This document shows, piece after piece, positions 16,033 through 25,100 of a stretch of DNA of 64,000 nt. The notes under the pieces are model-generated. The model did no database searches. It saw only the letters and a program-made list of their open reading frames with translations, and was not told the origin of the DNA. Made by a program: the position numbers and the translations under genes. The DNA lies in NCBI RefSeq assembly GCF_040096205.1, contig NZ_JBBMFD010000001.1, forward strand, positions 62,001 to 126,000. The letters are read 5' to 3'. Within the stretch, counting starts at the first letter, position 1. Every line of letters begins with the position of its first letter. This stretch comes from Solibaculum_A intestinale. Its GTDB lineage: Bacteria; Bacillota; Clostridia; Oscillospirales; Acutalibacteraceae.

Positions 16033-17775
16033 CTATTTTGCAAGTTTCCAGTCCCGCGCCCGCTGCCGGATATTCCAGAAATTTTGATAGATTCCCTTTT
16101 GCTGTATCAATTCAGCGTGAACGCCTTTTTCTACGATTTTTCCGTTGTCCACCACTAAAATCTGATCGGCATCCCGAATGGTAGACAAGCGGTGCGCAAT
16201 GACAATCAGCGTTTTATTTTTTACCAAGGCGCTGATGGCCTGCTGCAAATGCACTTCGTTTTCCGGGTCAACGCTGGCGGTCGCCTCGTCAAGCAGGATA
16301 ATCGGCGCGTCTTTGAGCATGGCACGGGCGATGGAGATCCGCTGCTTTTCCCCGCCGGACAGAGTAGAGCCGCCCTCGCCAATCACCGTGTCATACCCTT
16401 GCGGCAGAGCGGAGATAAAATCATGGCAGCAGGCTTTCTTTGCCGCTTCTACAACCTGTTCATGGGTTGCGTCCGGGCAGCCAAATTTGATATTGTTCTC
16501 AATGGTATCGCGGAACAGGTAGACATTCTGGAATACCATGCTCATGTTTTCCAAGAGGCTGTCGCAGGTAAACTCTTTGACATTATGGCCGCCTACGGTA
16601 ATGCTGCCCTCCTGCACATCCCAAAACCGGGCAATCAGCCGTGTAATGGTGGTTTTGCCGCCGCCGGAGGGGCCAACAATCGCAGTCATGCTGCCCTGCG
16701 GAATGGAAAAACTCACATCTTTCAAAATCGGGTTCCCGTTTTCATAGGCAAAAGAAACATGCTGAAAAGCAATATCAAAGGAATCCAAAACAATGTTTTT
16801 GCCATCTTCATCAATCTTTTTTGCCTTCTTAATGCGCTCTACCCGGTCAAGGGCAGCGTCCATCGTCCGAATCATGGTTGTCATCTGCCCCATCACTTCA
16901 ATCGGATTGAAGATAGTAAAGGAGGCGATCAGGATAACGGCAAGATTGGCAAAGGATAAGTCGCCGTGGGCCGCCAGAATCCCAGCGAACAGCATAATCA
17001 CACAGGCTGCGATACGGAATACCAGCGAATAGGTCATGTTCAGCGGTGTGAAAACCCGTTCTACGTCATAGGCGGCATCCGCATTTTTTTCGTAGGCATC
17101 CTCAATATCGCTCAAATTTTTGTCGCACATATTAAAAGACTTTACAACGGAAATCCCCTGCACATATTCCAATGTGGCCGCAACCGCTTCGGACTGGATT
17201 TTCTGCCGCTTTGCCGATAAATCTTTTCCTTTCCTCTGCATAAAGCTGTAAATGGGGAAGGAAAGGAGGATTCCCGCTACAAAAATCAAACCAATGCGCC
17301 AGTCAAAGGTCAGAATACAGGCGGCCATGACAATCATACTCAAAACGCCGGTTGTAACCTTGTCGAGAATGTGCATGGAATAGTTCTCGAGAAAATTCAA
17401 ATCCGTTGTCACAGTAGCCGTGATGTCACCCATACTGTTATCGTGGAAAAATCCCATCGGTACATTCCGCAGCCGGTCGCCCAAAGCAATTCGCTCTCTG
17501 GCTACAAACTCAAATCCTGCTGTGCTTTGCAGCCGGTAAACCAAGTATTTGAAAAGGATGCGAAGAAGCAAGCCACCGGCAATCAGGCAAATGACGATAC
17601 CCCATGTTTGGCCTGTGATCGGATGACCGGCCTGAAGCTCCGTTAAAACGATAAACACGGCGGCAATGGGCAATAGGCCAAACATAGATTCCAGAAAGCC
17701 GCAGACAAAGCTGCCCCAAATCCGTTTCGATAAATCTCCGCTTAAACGCAGTACGCGCCGGATAATTTTCAGCAT
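16033..17775 (-). CDS. ABC exporter-fold half-transporter (second gene of pair 2)
   Basis: The 580-residue protein has a six-helix membrane domain and an ATPase domain with GPSGGGKTT, LSGGEKQR, IILLDEAT and IAHRLST. The start ATG at 17775 after GGAGGTG overlaps the end of the preceding gene by seven bases; a longer frame to 17832 would lie inside that gene. Like pair 1 it is best compared with YbtP/YbtQ and IrtA/IrtB half-transporters, given the AraC regulator transcribed away from it and the iron-type repressor nearby. Export of a chelator or toxic compound remains possible. Confidence 0.87.
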   Translation of the reverse strand: MLKIIRRVLRLSGDLSKRIWGSFVCGFLESMFGLLPIAAVFIVLTELQAGHPITGQTWGIVICLIAGGLLLRILFKYLVYRLQSTAGFEFVARERIALGDRLRNVPMGFFHDNSMGDITATVTTDLNFLENYSMHILDKVTTGVLSMIVMAACILTFDWRIGLIFVAGILLSFPIYSFMQRKGKDLSAKRQKIQSEAVAATLEYVQGISVVKSFNMCDKNLSDIEDAYEKNADAAYDVERVFTPLNMTYSLVFRIAACVIMLFAGILAAHGDLSFANLAVILIASFTIFNPIEVMGQMTTMIRTMDAALDRVERIKKAKKIDEDGKNIVLDSFDIAFQHVSFAYENGNPILKDVSFSIPQGSMTAIVGPSGGGKTTITRLIARFWDVQEGSITVGGHNVKEFTCDSLLENMSMVFQNVYLFRDTIENNIKFGCPDATHEQVVEAAKKACCHDFISALPQGYDTVIGEGGSTLSGGEKQRISIARAMLKDAPIILLDEATASVDPENEVHLQQAISALVKNKTLIVIAHRLSTIRDADQILVVDNGKIVEKGVHAELIQQKGIYQNFWNIRQRARDWKLAK

Positions 17776-19550
17776 GATTCGCTCACCTCCTGATTCATAC
17801 TCCAATCCATTGCGCTGATGTGAGCTTTCCACATATCCAGATAGGTTTCTGAACGGGATAATAGCTGCTCATGGGTTCCCTGTGCGGAAATCTGCCCGTC
17901 CTCCAGCACCAAAATCTGATCGGCATACATAATGGTGGAGAGCCGGTGGGCAATGACAATCAGCGTCTTTCCTTTCGTCAGCTTATCAATCGAACGCTGC
18001 AATTTATCCTCATTCTCCGGGTCTGTAAAGGCGGTGGCCTCGTCTAAGATTACGATAGGCGCATTTTTGAGGATTGCCCGCGCGATGGCAAGACGCTGGC
18101 GTTCCCCGCCGGAAAGCCTTGCACCGGCGTCGCCTGCATTGGTGTCATACCCTTTAGGGAATCTCGCAATAAATTCATCGCATCCAGCCTGTGCAGCCGC
18201 CCATTCTACTTCCTTGTCGGTGGCATCCGGTTTACCGATGCGGATATTATCACGCAGACTCATATGGAACAGAAAGTTGTCCTGCGAGACATAGCTGATC
18301 TTCTCCGTTAAATCAGTAAGGGACATTTCACGAATGTCAACGCCGCCCACGAAAACCGCACCCGCGTTTACATCCCAAAATCGGGCAAGCAGCTTGGCAA
18401 GGGTCGATTTGCCCGAGCCGGAAGGTCCGACAAAGGCAGTTACAGTTCCCGCCTTCGCAGAGAAGGAAATGCCGTGAATGATCTCACTGTCGCCGTAACC
18501 AAAATGGACATCCTTCATCTGCACGTCGGCGCTGTCCGTATGCTTTGGCTGCGCCGGTTCCGGCAGTTCTTCCATATCCAGAAGCGTCTGAATACGTGGC
18601 TGCACTTCGGAAATGACAGCAAAACTTTCCCAAAACTCGGTAAAGTTCTGCAAGGAGCCGACGATTGCCATAGAGAGCAGGATGCACACAATGAGTTCGG
18701 CAAGGCTAACCGCACCGCCTGAAATAAGAGCCATTCCAACAGGTAAAACAAAGGCAATCGAGGATGGTAGAATCGCTTGGCTGATGCTCATAAACGGCCA
18801 GCAATGCTTATACCACTTTGTCGTGATGTCTCTTACCTTTATGACTGCTGATTGGAACCGCCCCATTGAGGAAGCAGTCTGATTAAATGCTTTAATAACC
18901 TCCATGCCATTGACATACTCCACAATGGTCGAGTTCATATTGACATTGGACATCATATATTCCTTCATTACTTCACTGCGTCCAAACATCATGCTGTAAT
19001 AGATCAGGTTTCCCAAAATGGCCGAAACCAAAGCTGCCAGCGCCATACGCCAGTCGATCACCAGCAAATACAAGATGACAAAGATCGGGACAAGTATGCT
19101 GGCGGTCATCTCAGGAATGGCGTGGGCAAGCGGCCCTTCCAGCCTTTCCGCATCGTCGATGACAAGCTGCTTAAACTCGCCGGAAGATTTGCTCTGAATC
19201 GTTCCCATAGATACCTTGGACATCTTTTTCATAATCGAAGTACGAATATTTTTAATAATTTCGTAAGCTACCTTGTGGGAGCAAAGCGTCGATTTTGCGT
19301 AAAGGATATGCTTCAAAAGATACCCGCACAGCGCGATAACCGGCAAAAGGATTGCCCAAGTCGTTGTCAGACTGTTTGCCAATGCCTTTTGCAGCAAGAT
19401 TGCAACCGCGATATATGGAACAATACCAAAAGCAGAGGACAAAACAGATAGGACAACGGCAAATGATAGCTGCGGTTTCTTTTCGTCGGCAAATTTGAGG
19501 ATTCCTTTATAGGGGGACTCTCTCTTGCCATTTTCTTTTTGCATATACAT
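17769..19550 (-). CDS. ABC exporter-fold half-transporter (first gene of pair 2)
   Basis: The 593-residue protein has membrane segments in residues ~30-300 and an ATPase with GPSGSGKST, LSGGERQR, IVILDEAT and IAHRLST. It begins MYMQKENGKRESPYKG; the ribosome site is weak (AAAGGCGGG). It forms the partner of the next gene's product. It is divergent from the AraC gene, and the exact operator copy lies in the shared intergenic region 150 bases upstream. Confidence 0.87.
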   Translation of the reverse strand: MYMQKENGKRESPYKGILKFADEKKPQLSFAVVLSVLSSAFGIVPYIAVAILLQKALANSLTTTWAILLPVIALCGYLLKHILYAKSTLCSHKVAYEIIKNIRTSIMKKMSKVSMGTIQSKSSGEFKQLVIDDAERLEGPLAHAIPEMTASILVPIFVILYLLVIDWRMALAALVSAILGNLIYYSMMFGRSEVMKEYMMSNVNMNSTIVEYVNGMEVIKAFNQTASSMGRFQSAVIKVRDITTKWYKHCWPFMSISQAILPSSIAFVLPVGMALISGGAVSLAELIVCILLSMAIVGSLQNFTEFWESFAVISEVQPRIQTLLDMEELPEPAQPKHTDSADVQMKDVHFGYGDSEIIHGISFSAKAGTVTAFVGPSGSGKSTLAKLLARFWDVNAGAVFVGGVDIREMSLTDLTEKISYVSQDNFLFHMSLRDNIRIGKPDATDKEVEWAAAQAGCDEFIARFPKGYDTNAGDAGARLSGGERQRLAIARAILKNAPIVILDEATAFTDPENEDKLQRSIDKLTKGKTLIVIAHRLSTIMYADQILVLEDGQISAQGTHEQLLSRSETYLDMWKAHISAMDWSMNQEVSESC

Positions 19551-19669
19551 TTACCCGCCTTTCCGTGTTATTTTCCAAACACAGTTTAGCATAGCAAAAC
19601 TGCCTGCGCTTTTGTGACCGAATCCGGCGCTTTTATACCCCAATCCGGCAAATCTGCTTTTACAGTGGG

Positions 19670-19698
19670 TTGCTTTTTGCATGTAAATGTGCTATTAT
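19670..19698 (+). promoter_or_regulatory. Promoter of the AraC/methyltransferase unit
   Basis: TTGCTT (19670-19675) and TATTAT (19693-19698) are separated by 17 bases. The operator copy begins four bases after the -10, so a bound repressor would block initiation. Confidence 0.65.
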
Positions 19699-19701
19699 AT
19701 A

Positions 19702-19718
19702 GTTAGTTATTGCTAACC
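19702..19718. promoter_or_regulatory. Candidate operator, copy 3 (GTTAGTTATTGCTAACC)
   Basis: The 17 bases are identical to 9203-9219. The site covers the expected start point of the AraC promoter. Confidence 0.7.
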
Positions 19719-19746
19719 AAGATTTTTATGAAAGGAGTTTGGCATT

Positions 19747-20706
19747 ATGCTTTTACAATGGTCCTCGCCCGAATATGTGCCGCACTCTTTTCAGATTTCC
19801 GGCCTTTCGGGTACCATAGGACATAAACAAACCGGCAACTGCTTTGATCTCACAAAACAGGTTGCCGATGGTTTGGTGAACATGCAGGAGCTATCTAAGG
19901 GATTGTTTTTGGTGCAGTCCGAGATGGCTTTCAAAAAAGAAACGGAACTGTGTGAAGAATATCCAGAGCGCAAGGTGTTTCAGCTTTCCTTTTGCATGAA
20001 CGGGATTTGTGAATGGAATTATCGGGAATCAGGCAGCGAGTGCTATCAGCTTTCCCCAACACAGTGCAGCTTGCAGTGCGGAACTCTTTCGCGGTGCGTG
20101 AGCCATTTCAGTGCGGAAAATCCTTACCGTACATTGAGTATTTCGCTGGAGCAGGAGCGGTTTGCCCCGCTGATGGAAGATTTAGAAGCCATGCATTTAG
20201 TCCGGCAGGATAATAAAATCTGTACCCATGTGTTTTCCACCACACCGGAGATACGACTTGTCTTGCAACAGTTATTGGACTGCCCGCCCGAACGAAAGCT
20301 GCGCAGGCTGTACCTTGAGGGAAAGGTATTAGAATTGGTGTCCCTGTTCTGCGATGAAGTGGTTGGAACACAAAAAAACGACAAGGGAATTTCCCGAGAG
20401 GACTACCGTTGTTTGATGAAGGCAAGAGAGATCATTGACAACCATTTTCTTCATCCTTTGACAATCGCACAGATTGCCGAACAATGCTTTTTAAGCGAAA
20501 CCAAATTGAAGCAGGGCTTCAAGACCTGTTTTCATTGTACGGTCTATGAATACATAGTGGAAAAGCGTATGGAGATGGCCTACCGCCTGCTGCAAAGCGG
20601 AAAATACAAGGTAAAAGATGTGGTGTGGATGGTTGGCTATACCAATGCGAGCCATTTTATCGACGCTTTCAGAAAAAGATACGGCGTTACGCCCGGGGAA
20701 ATTTAG
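19747..20706 (+). CDS. AraC-family transcriptional regulator
   Basis: The 319-residue protein has a C-terminal double helix-turn-helix (LTIAQIAEQCFLSETKLKQG, then VVWMVGYTNASHFIDAFRKR, YGVTPGE). The ~200-residue N-terminal domain resembles those of AraC regulators of siderophore systems such as YbtA and PchR, though the match is by layout rather than specific residues. AAAGGAG precedes the ATG. It is divergent from ABC pair 2 and cotranscribed with the methyltransferase. Activation of the transporter genes by an imported chelate is a plausible but inferred role. Confidence 0.88.
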   Translation: MLLQWSSPEYVPHSFQISGLSGTIGHKQTGNCFDLTKQVADGLVNMQELSKGLFLVQSEMAFKKETELCEEYPERKVFQLSFCMNGICEWNYRESGSECYQLSPTQCSLQCGTLSRCVSHFSAENPYRTLSISLEQERFAPLMEDLEAMHLVRQDNKICTHVFSTTPEIRLVLQQLLDCPPERKLRRLYLEGKVLELVSLFCDEVVGTQKNDKGISREDYRCLMKAREIIDNHFLHPLTIAQIAEQCFLSETKLKQGFKTCFHCTVYEYIVEKRMEMAYRLLQSGKYKVKDVVWMVGYTNASHFIDAFRKRYGVTPGEI

Positions 20707-20783
20707 TTTCTAACTTTGCGTGAAGATTTTCGGGGAATTGCTGCTTACCAATTTTCTGCATCATGTTAAATAGGAGAAAAAAT

Positions 20784-21398
20784 ATGTCTTTCTTTCAAAA
20801 CACCTGCAAACCAAAAGGATTTGCAGGGAAGGTTATGGTTAATATGATGAACGCCGGTCATGCCGCGCTTGCGGAGTGGGGGTTGGCGCATATAGAAATC
20901 CAAGACGATGATTTCTGTCTGGATATTGGCTGCGGTGGAGGGGCTAACCTTAAACGCCTTTTGGAAAAAAGCCCGAATGGACGGATAACTGGTATTGACT
21001 ATTCCGAAGTTAGTGTTCAAAAATCGAAAAAACTCAATCGAGCAGTAATTCAGGAAGGCCGATGTGAAGTTTTGCAAGGCAATGTTATGAACCTGCCGTT
21101 TTCAAAAGACAGTTTTCATTTGGCAACCGCCTTTGAAACGATCTACTTTTGGCCCGATATTCAAATTGCTTTCCAGCAAGTATATCGTGTGCTTAAAAAC
21201 GGTGGAACATTTCTAATCTGTAATGAGTCCAATGGAAAAAATACAAAGGACGAAAAATGGACGGGCATCATCCAAGGTATGACAATTTACACTTCCGGGC
21301 AGATCGAGAAAGCATTGAAAAATGCCGGGTTTTCAAAAATCGAGGTAGACCAAAACAAAAAAGATTGGCTTTGTTTGGTTTGCAAAAAAGATAATTAA
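20784..21398 (+). CDS. Class I SAM-dependent methyltransferase
   Basis: The 204-residue protein has the SAM-binding glycine motif (CLDIGCGGGANLKRLL), acidic residues at the end of strand 2 (ITGIDYSEVSV), and a motif II/III region (NVMNLPFSKDSFHLATAFET, VLKNGGTFLICNES). AGGAG before ATG 20784 sets the start. It lies 77 bases after the AraC gene and ends at a terminator. Small methyltransferases like this occur beside siderophore-type ABC pairs in clostridia; the substrate is unknown. Confidence 0.85.
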   Translation: MSFFQNTCKPKGFAGKVMVNMMNAGHAALAEWGLAHIEIQDDDFCLDIGCGGGANLKRLLEKSPNGRITGIDYSEVSVQKSKKLNRAVIQEGRCEVLQGNVMNLPFSKDSFHLATAFETIYFWPDIQIAFQQVYRVLKNGGTFLICNESNGKNTKDEKWTGIIQGMTIYTSGQIEKALKNAGFSKIEVDQNKKDWLCLVCKKDN

Positions 21399-21432
21399 AA
21401 GGTGCGACAGCATACAACGCTGTCACACCTTT
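21398..21432. terminator. Bidirectional terminator after the methyltransferase
   Basis: AAAGGTG-GACAGC pairs with GCTGTC-CACCTTT around the loop ATACAAC. The core repeats the terminator at 9972-10004, and on the minus strand it follows another regulator remnant. Confidence 0.8.
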
Positions 21433-21459
21433 CATTTTACTTCAAATCCATATTCACAG
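21432..21459 (-). pseudogene. 3' remnant of a winged-helix regulator gene
   Basis: The minus strand reads CEYGFEVK and stop, followed by the shared terminator. It resembles the tail of the regulator at 10012 and the remnant at 5567. Only a few codons are left. Confidence 0.45.
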
Positions 21460-21472
21460 ATTGGCAAGCAAT

Positions 21473-21600
21473 GCAAACATGTACATGTTTGCGATTTTGG
21501 CGGGGAGCAGACCCGCCAAAACGCTTGTTGAGGGATAACCCCCAAGCCCCCAAGATCGCTACCTTCGGTAGCGGCTGCGCGTCCTGCGAACGCTGAAAAA
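21473..21600. other. Palindrome-rich right edge of the island; possible transfer-origin remnant
   Basis: This non-coding stretch contains a perfect 20-base palindrome (GCAAACATGTACATGTTTGC, 21473-21492), GGCGGG/CCCGCC pairing near 21500, a C-rich run near 21540 and the hairpin CGCTACC-TTC-GGTAGCG (21557-21573). I have seen such stretches near mobilization genes of clostridial elements, but no relaxase gene is present here. Confidence 0.35.
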
Positions 21601-21685
21601 TTTTCAATAAGCAAAAGAAAAACCCTATGCAAATGGTTCGTCCATTCACATAGAGTTTTCTTATTTCCCGTTCACTTGGCATAGG

Positions 21686-21904
21686 TTAGTATTTTTCTAA
21701 TACTTCTATATGTTCCTCTGCCATTGCCGGCCGCTCTTTTTTCATGATTGGTGCTCGGGGAAAAATATCGGCATGAACCCAATCTTCCGGACCAGCCGCC
21801 GTAATTGCAGCTATTTGCCCAGCCTTTCCCGTGTCCAGCAGAAAAAGAAGCTCGTTTTCCGACAGGTCCAGGGAATGCAAGAAACAGGCGGCGTCTTCGG
21901 TCAA
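21686..21904 (-). CDS. Hypothetical short open frame
   Basis: A frame starting at TTG 21904 reads LTEDAACFLHSLDLSENELL, then FLLDTGKAGQIAAITAAG, and ends EVLEKY. It stays open upstream for a further ~75 bases without a good start, and there is no clear ribosome site. The composition looks protein-like, so it may be the 3' part of a broken gene at the island edge rather than an intact one. No function recognised. Confidence 0.35.
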   Translation of the reverse strand: MTEDAACFLHSLDLSENELLFLLDTGKAGQIAAITAAGPEDWVHADIFPRAPIMKKERPAMAEEHIEVLEKY

Positions 21905-21992
21905 AGGGAAGAAACGGCTTTCCAGCCGCCCTCTTGCGCCCAGGGAGACTGGAAAAATAGCTTGATTTTCACTTTATTTATGATTGTTTTTG

Positions 21993-22021
21993 TTGCTTTT
22001 CGCGTACTGATGTGATATTAT
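21993..22021 (+). promoter_or_regulatory. Promoter of the large secreted protein gene
   Basis: TTGCTT (21993-21998) and TATTAT (22016-22021) are 17 bases apart. A leader of about 115 bases precedes the ATG. Confidence 0.6.
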
Positions 22022-22142
22022 GATAATAGTTTTATCCATATTTATGGAATTATTGTGCATATTAAAGAGATGAGAAAGGAGGAAGCAACAGGAAGAACCC
22101 GATCGCATTCACAAAGAAGAGAAAGAAAAAGGAGTATTTAGG

Positions 22143-25100
22143 ATGAAGAAAGGAAGATCGTTGTTTCGATCCTGCTTGGCTTTGGTGCTGAGCGTGCAGC
22201 TGCTGGCGGGTACTATGGCATTCACGGCCGTGGCAGCCGACCAGCCAAAGCTATCGGCTGTTGTGGACAGCGCCCGCCTCCCGGGGGAAGGGGCGGATGC
22301 CGAAACCGTGGCCGTGTTCAACGCGTTCAAAGATCGGCAGATGGAGCAAATCAACCACTATGTGGACCAGCCTTCCGTTCCGATTGTGGACGGTGAGGGC
22401 GGCACCGGCGAATGGGGACAAGCCGCCGACAGCGCCGCCTGGTCGAAGGCCGGCTATGCCTTTGCGGCGCTCTGGGCCAACCGGGATGTGGACCGGGCCA
22501 ACCAGTTTGTGGTAAGCCTGTGTAAGGACTATCCACCCACCCCCGGCACCCAGTCCTACCTAACCTATTTCTGCATGAACCTGATGATGCGCACCTGGTT
22601 CTCCTTCTCAGACAAAAGCGAGCTGTATCCCGGCCGCCTGACAAAGGAAGCCCAGGCCGCTTTGGAGGATTGGTTCTGGCAGTACCTGACCATCAACGAC
22701 GGCATCCCCACCGGAGCCGAATTTTCCGAGGAACACATCTTGATTAAGGATTCCGGTAACCACGATCTGGTGCAGAGCTCGTCGTTTTACATCGGGTCCC
22801 AGCTGCTCCTTTCTTCCGGCAATTACGCCAATAACAAGGTGGGCGGACGGACGCTGCAGCAGTATCATGATACCTGGGCGGAATACCTGCGCGAGTATTT
22901 CCGCATCCGCGGCCGCAAAGGCCTGATTGCGGAGGCTGCATCTCCCAGTTATCCGAAGTTTACCATGGATTCCCTTCTTTCCATCTATGATTTCGGCAAG
23001 GAAACAGACATCCACGAACTCTGCGAAGCTTTCCTTGACAACTATTACACCGACCTGATTATGGAAACTTACCAAAGCCGCGGCGGGGCGAAGAGCCGTT
23101 CTTATAAGAACTATTATTCCGTCCAGGGCATTGCGGACGCGGGCAATTTCTATAACTATGTCCAGTTCGGTATCCCCGAATACAAGGAAGCCTACAATAC
23201 CGGCACTTCCAGATGCCATCCCTCCATGCTGAGCACCTGCGCCACCTCCTATCAGGCTCCTTATGTGCTCTATGACTTTGCCGTTCATCCTGAGGCCAAG
23301 GGCAGCTATCTGTATGAGTCCACCCCCTTGGGCCGGGGCGGAAACGGTTCGACCTATAAGGCGCTACTGCCTTCCATGACCTTAAAGCAGACCTACGTTA
23401 CCCCCGACTATATTCTAGGTGCCGTCACCATTGACCGGACCCAGGAGTACATGAAGATCCACAGCCAGAACAAATGGATGGGCGTGATCTTTGAAGGGGG
23501 CCTGGCGGAAGGCAAGTACGATTCCCGCGTCTATGTCACCGGCAACGGCACCTCCCATATGGGCGAGATCGAAGGGTATGAAAACCGGGGCACTACCGGC
23601 TACAATGAGATCGACGGCATCGGTTCCCAGGGCGCGCTGCTTGTGCAGGGCATCCCGGAGCGGACCAATTGCGACGATACCCTCGTTTACATCTCCAATG
23701 ACCTCTATAGCACCAAGGCAGAGGAAGACGGCTGGCTCTTCGCCTACGACCCCGACGGCACGAGCTACGTGGCAATCAAGCCCAGCCGTGGCTCCATCAA
23801 GAGCGTTTCGGATTTCATCGGCGGCAAATATATCAACTTTACCGAGGACTTTGTGCCGATTATCATCCAGTGCGCCTCCAAGGCGGACTATGCTTCGTTT
23901 GATGCCTTCAAGGCCGCAGTTAAGGGGACGCAGTCCGGCTGGACGGGGAATACATTTTTCTTTCAAAACCTCAAGGGCGAGGTTTTGGAGCTGTCCACTG
24001 AGCAAAACGTCCTGCCCAAGAAAAACGGCGTTCCCCTGGACCTGACGCCGGAGCTCATGTATAACAGCCCCTACGTCAAGGGCGTCTACGGCAGCGGGAT
24101 CGTCACCGTGACCAACACCAAGAATGAAACCTTCACCATCGACTTCAATGTGCCCACCGACCCGCTCAATTCCAAGCTGATCGAGGCCAGAGCCATCGTG
24201 GAGGGCAACTATACCATCGAAAGCTACGCGGCGTTGCAGACGGCCATTCATGACGCCGAAGCGGTGCATGACAAGCCGGACGCCAGCGAAAGCGAAATCC
24301 TCCTTGCCATCGCGAACCTGCAAACGGCCATCGACGGGCTGAAGGCTTACATTCCCCAGGCGGTGCTGGTAGCGCCGGACTTTGTGACCCGTGGCCAGAC
24401 CTTCACCCCCTCCATTAAGCTCACCTCCCGCACCGGCGAGATGCAGGATCTTCCTTATGCCCTCAACCTATCCGTGGAAGACCCGGATCTCCTCTCCATC
24501 GGGGCCGACGGCAGTGTGACCGCCCAGAACAAGGGCGCTACTACCCTGCACGCCTCCTTTGCGAGCTTTGCCGCCCTTCCCAGTGACGCGCTCTATTACT
24601 ACCTGGAGGCCCTCACCGCAGATTCCCTTTATGAGAACGATTTCTCGTCTGCGGATATGAGCGCCTTTAAAGGGAAAAATCCAGGTAATCTCACCGTCAG
24701 CGACGGAATTCTCACCGTTGGCAACGGCGTTGCCGCTTACTATAACGGCGAAGGCGCGAAGGAATGGAAAAACTACAAGTATTCCGGAAAGATCAAGTTC
24801 GGCGACCTGGGTCCCGACGTGATCCTACGCGCCCAGGACGAAAAGAATCACATGATGGTCAGCTTCGGCATCAAATCTCTGATCATTTACACGTGCATCG
24901 GCGGCACCTATGAGTCGAAAGCGGACATTCCCTATTCCTGCCTGGCGGCGGACGGGTTTGACGAATTCGAAATCTATGCCATCGGTGACACCTACATCGT
25001 CTATGTCAACGGCACCCTGGTTACCATTTATCAGGACGACACCTATCAGACCGGTTCGGTGGGCTTTCGCACCTCTTCGCGAGCAAAATACACCGCCGAC

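Noticed and set aside
21432..21632. Minus-strand frame across the palindromes at the island's right edge
   Set aside because: Composition follows the palindromes and hairpins; only the last few codons resemble a known protein tail.
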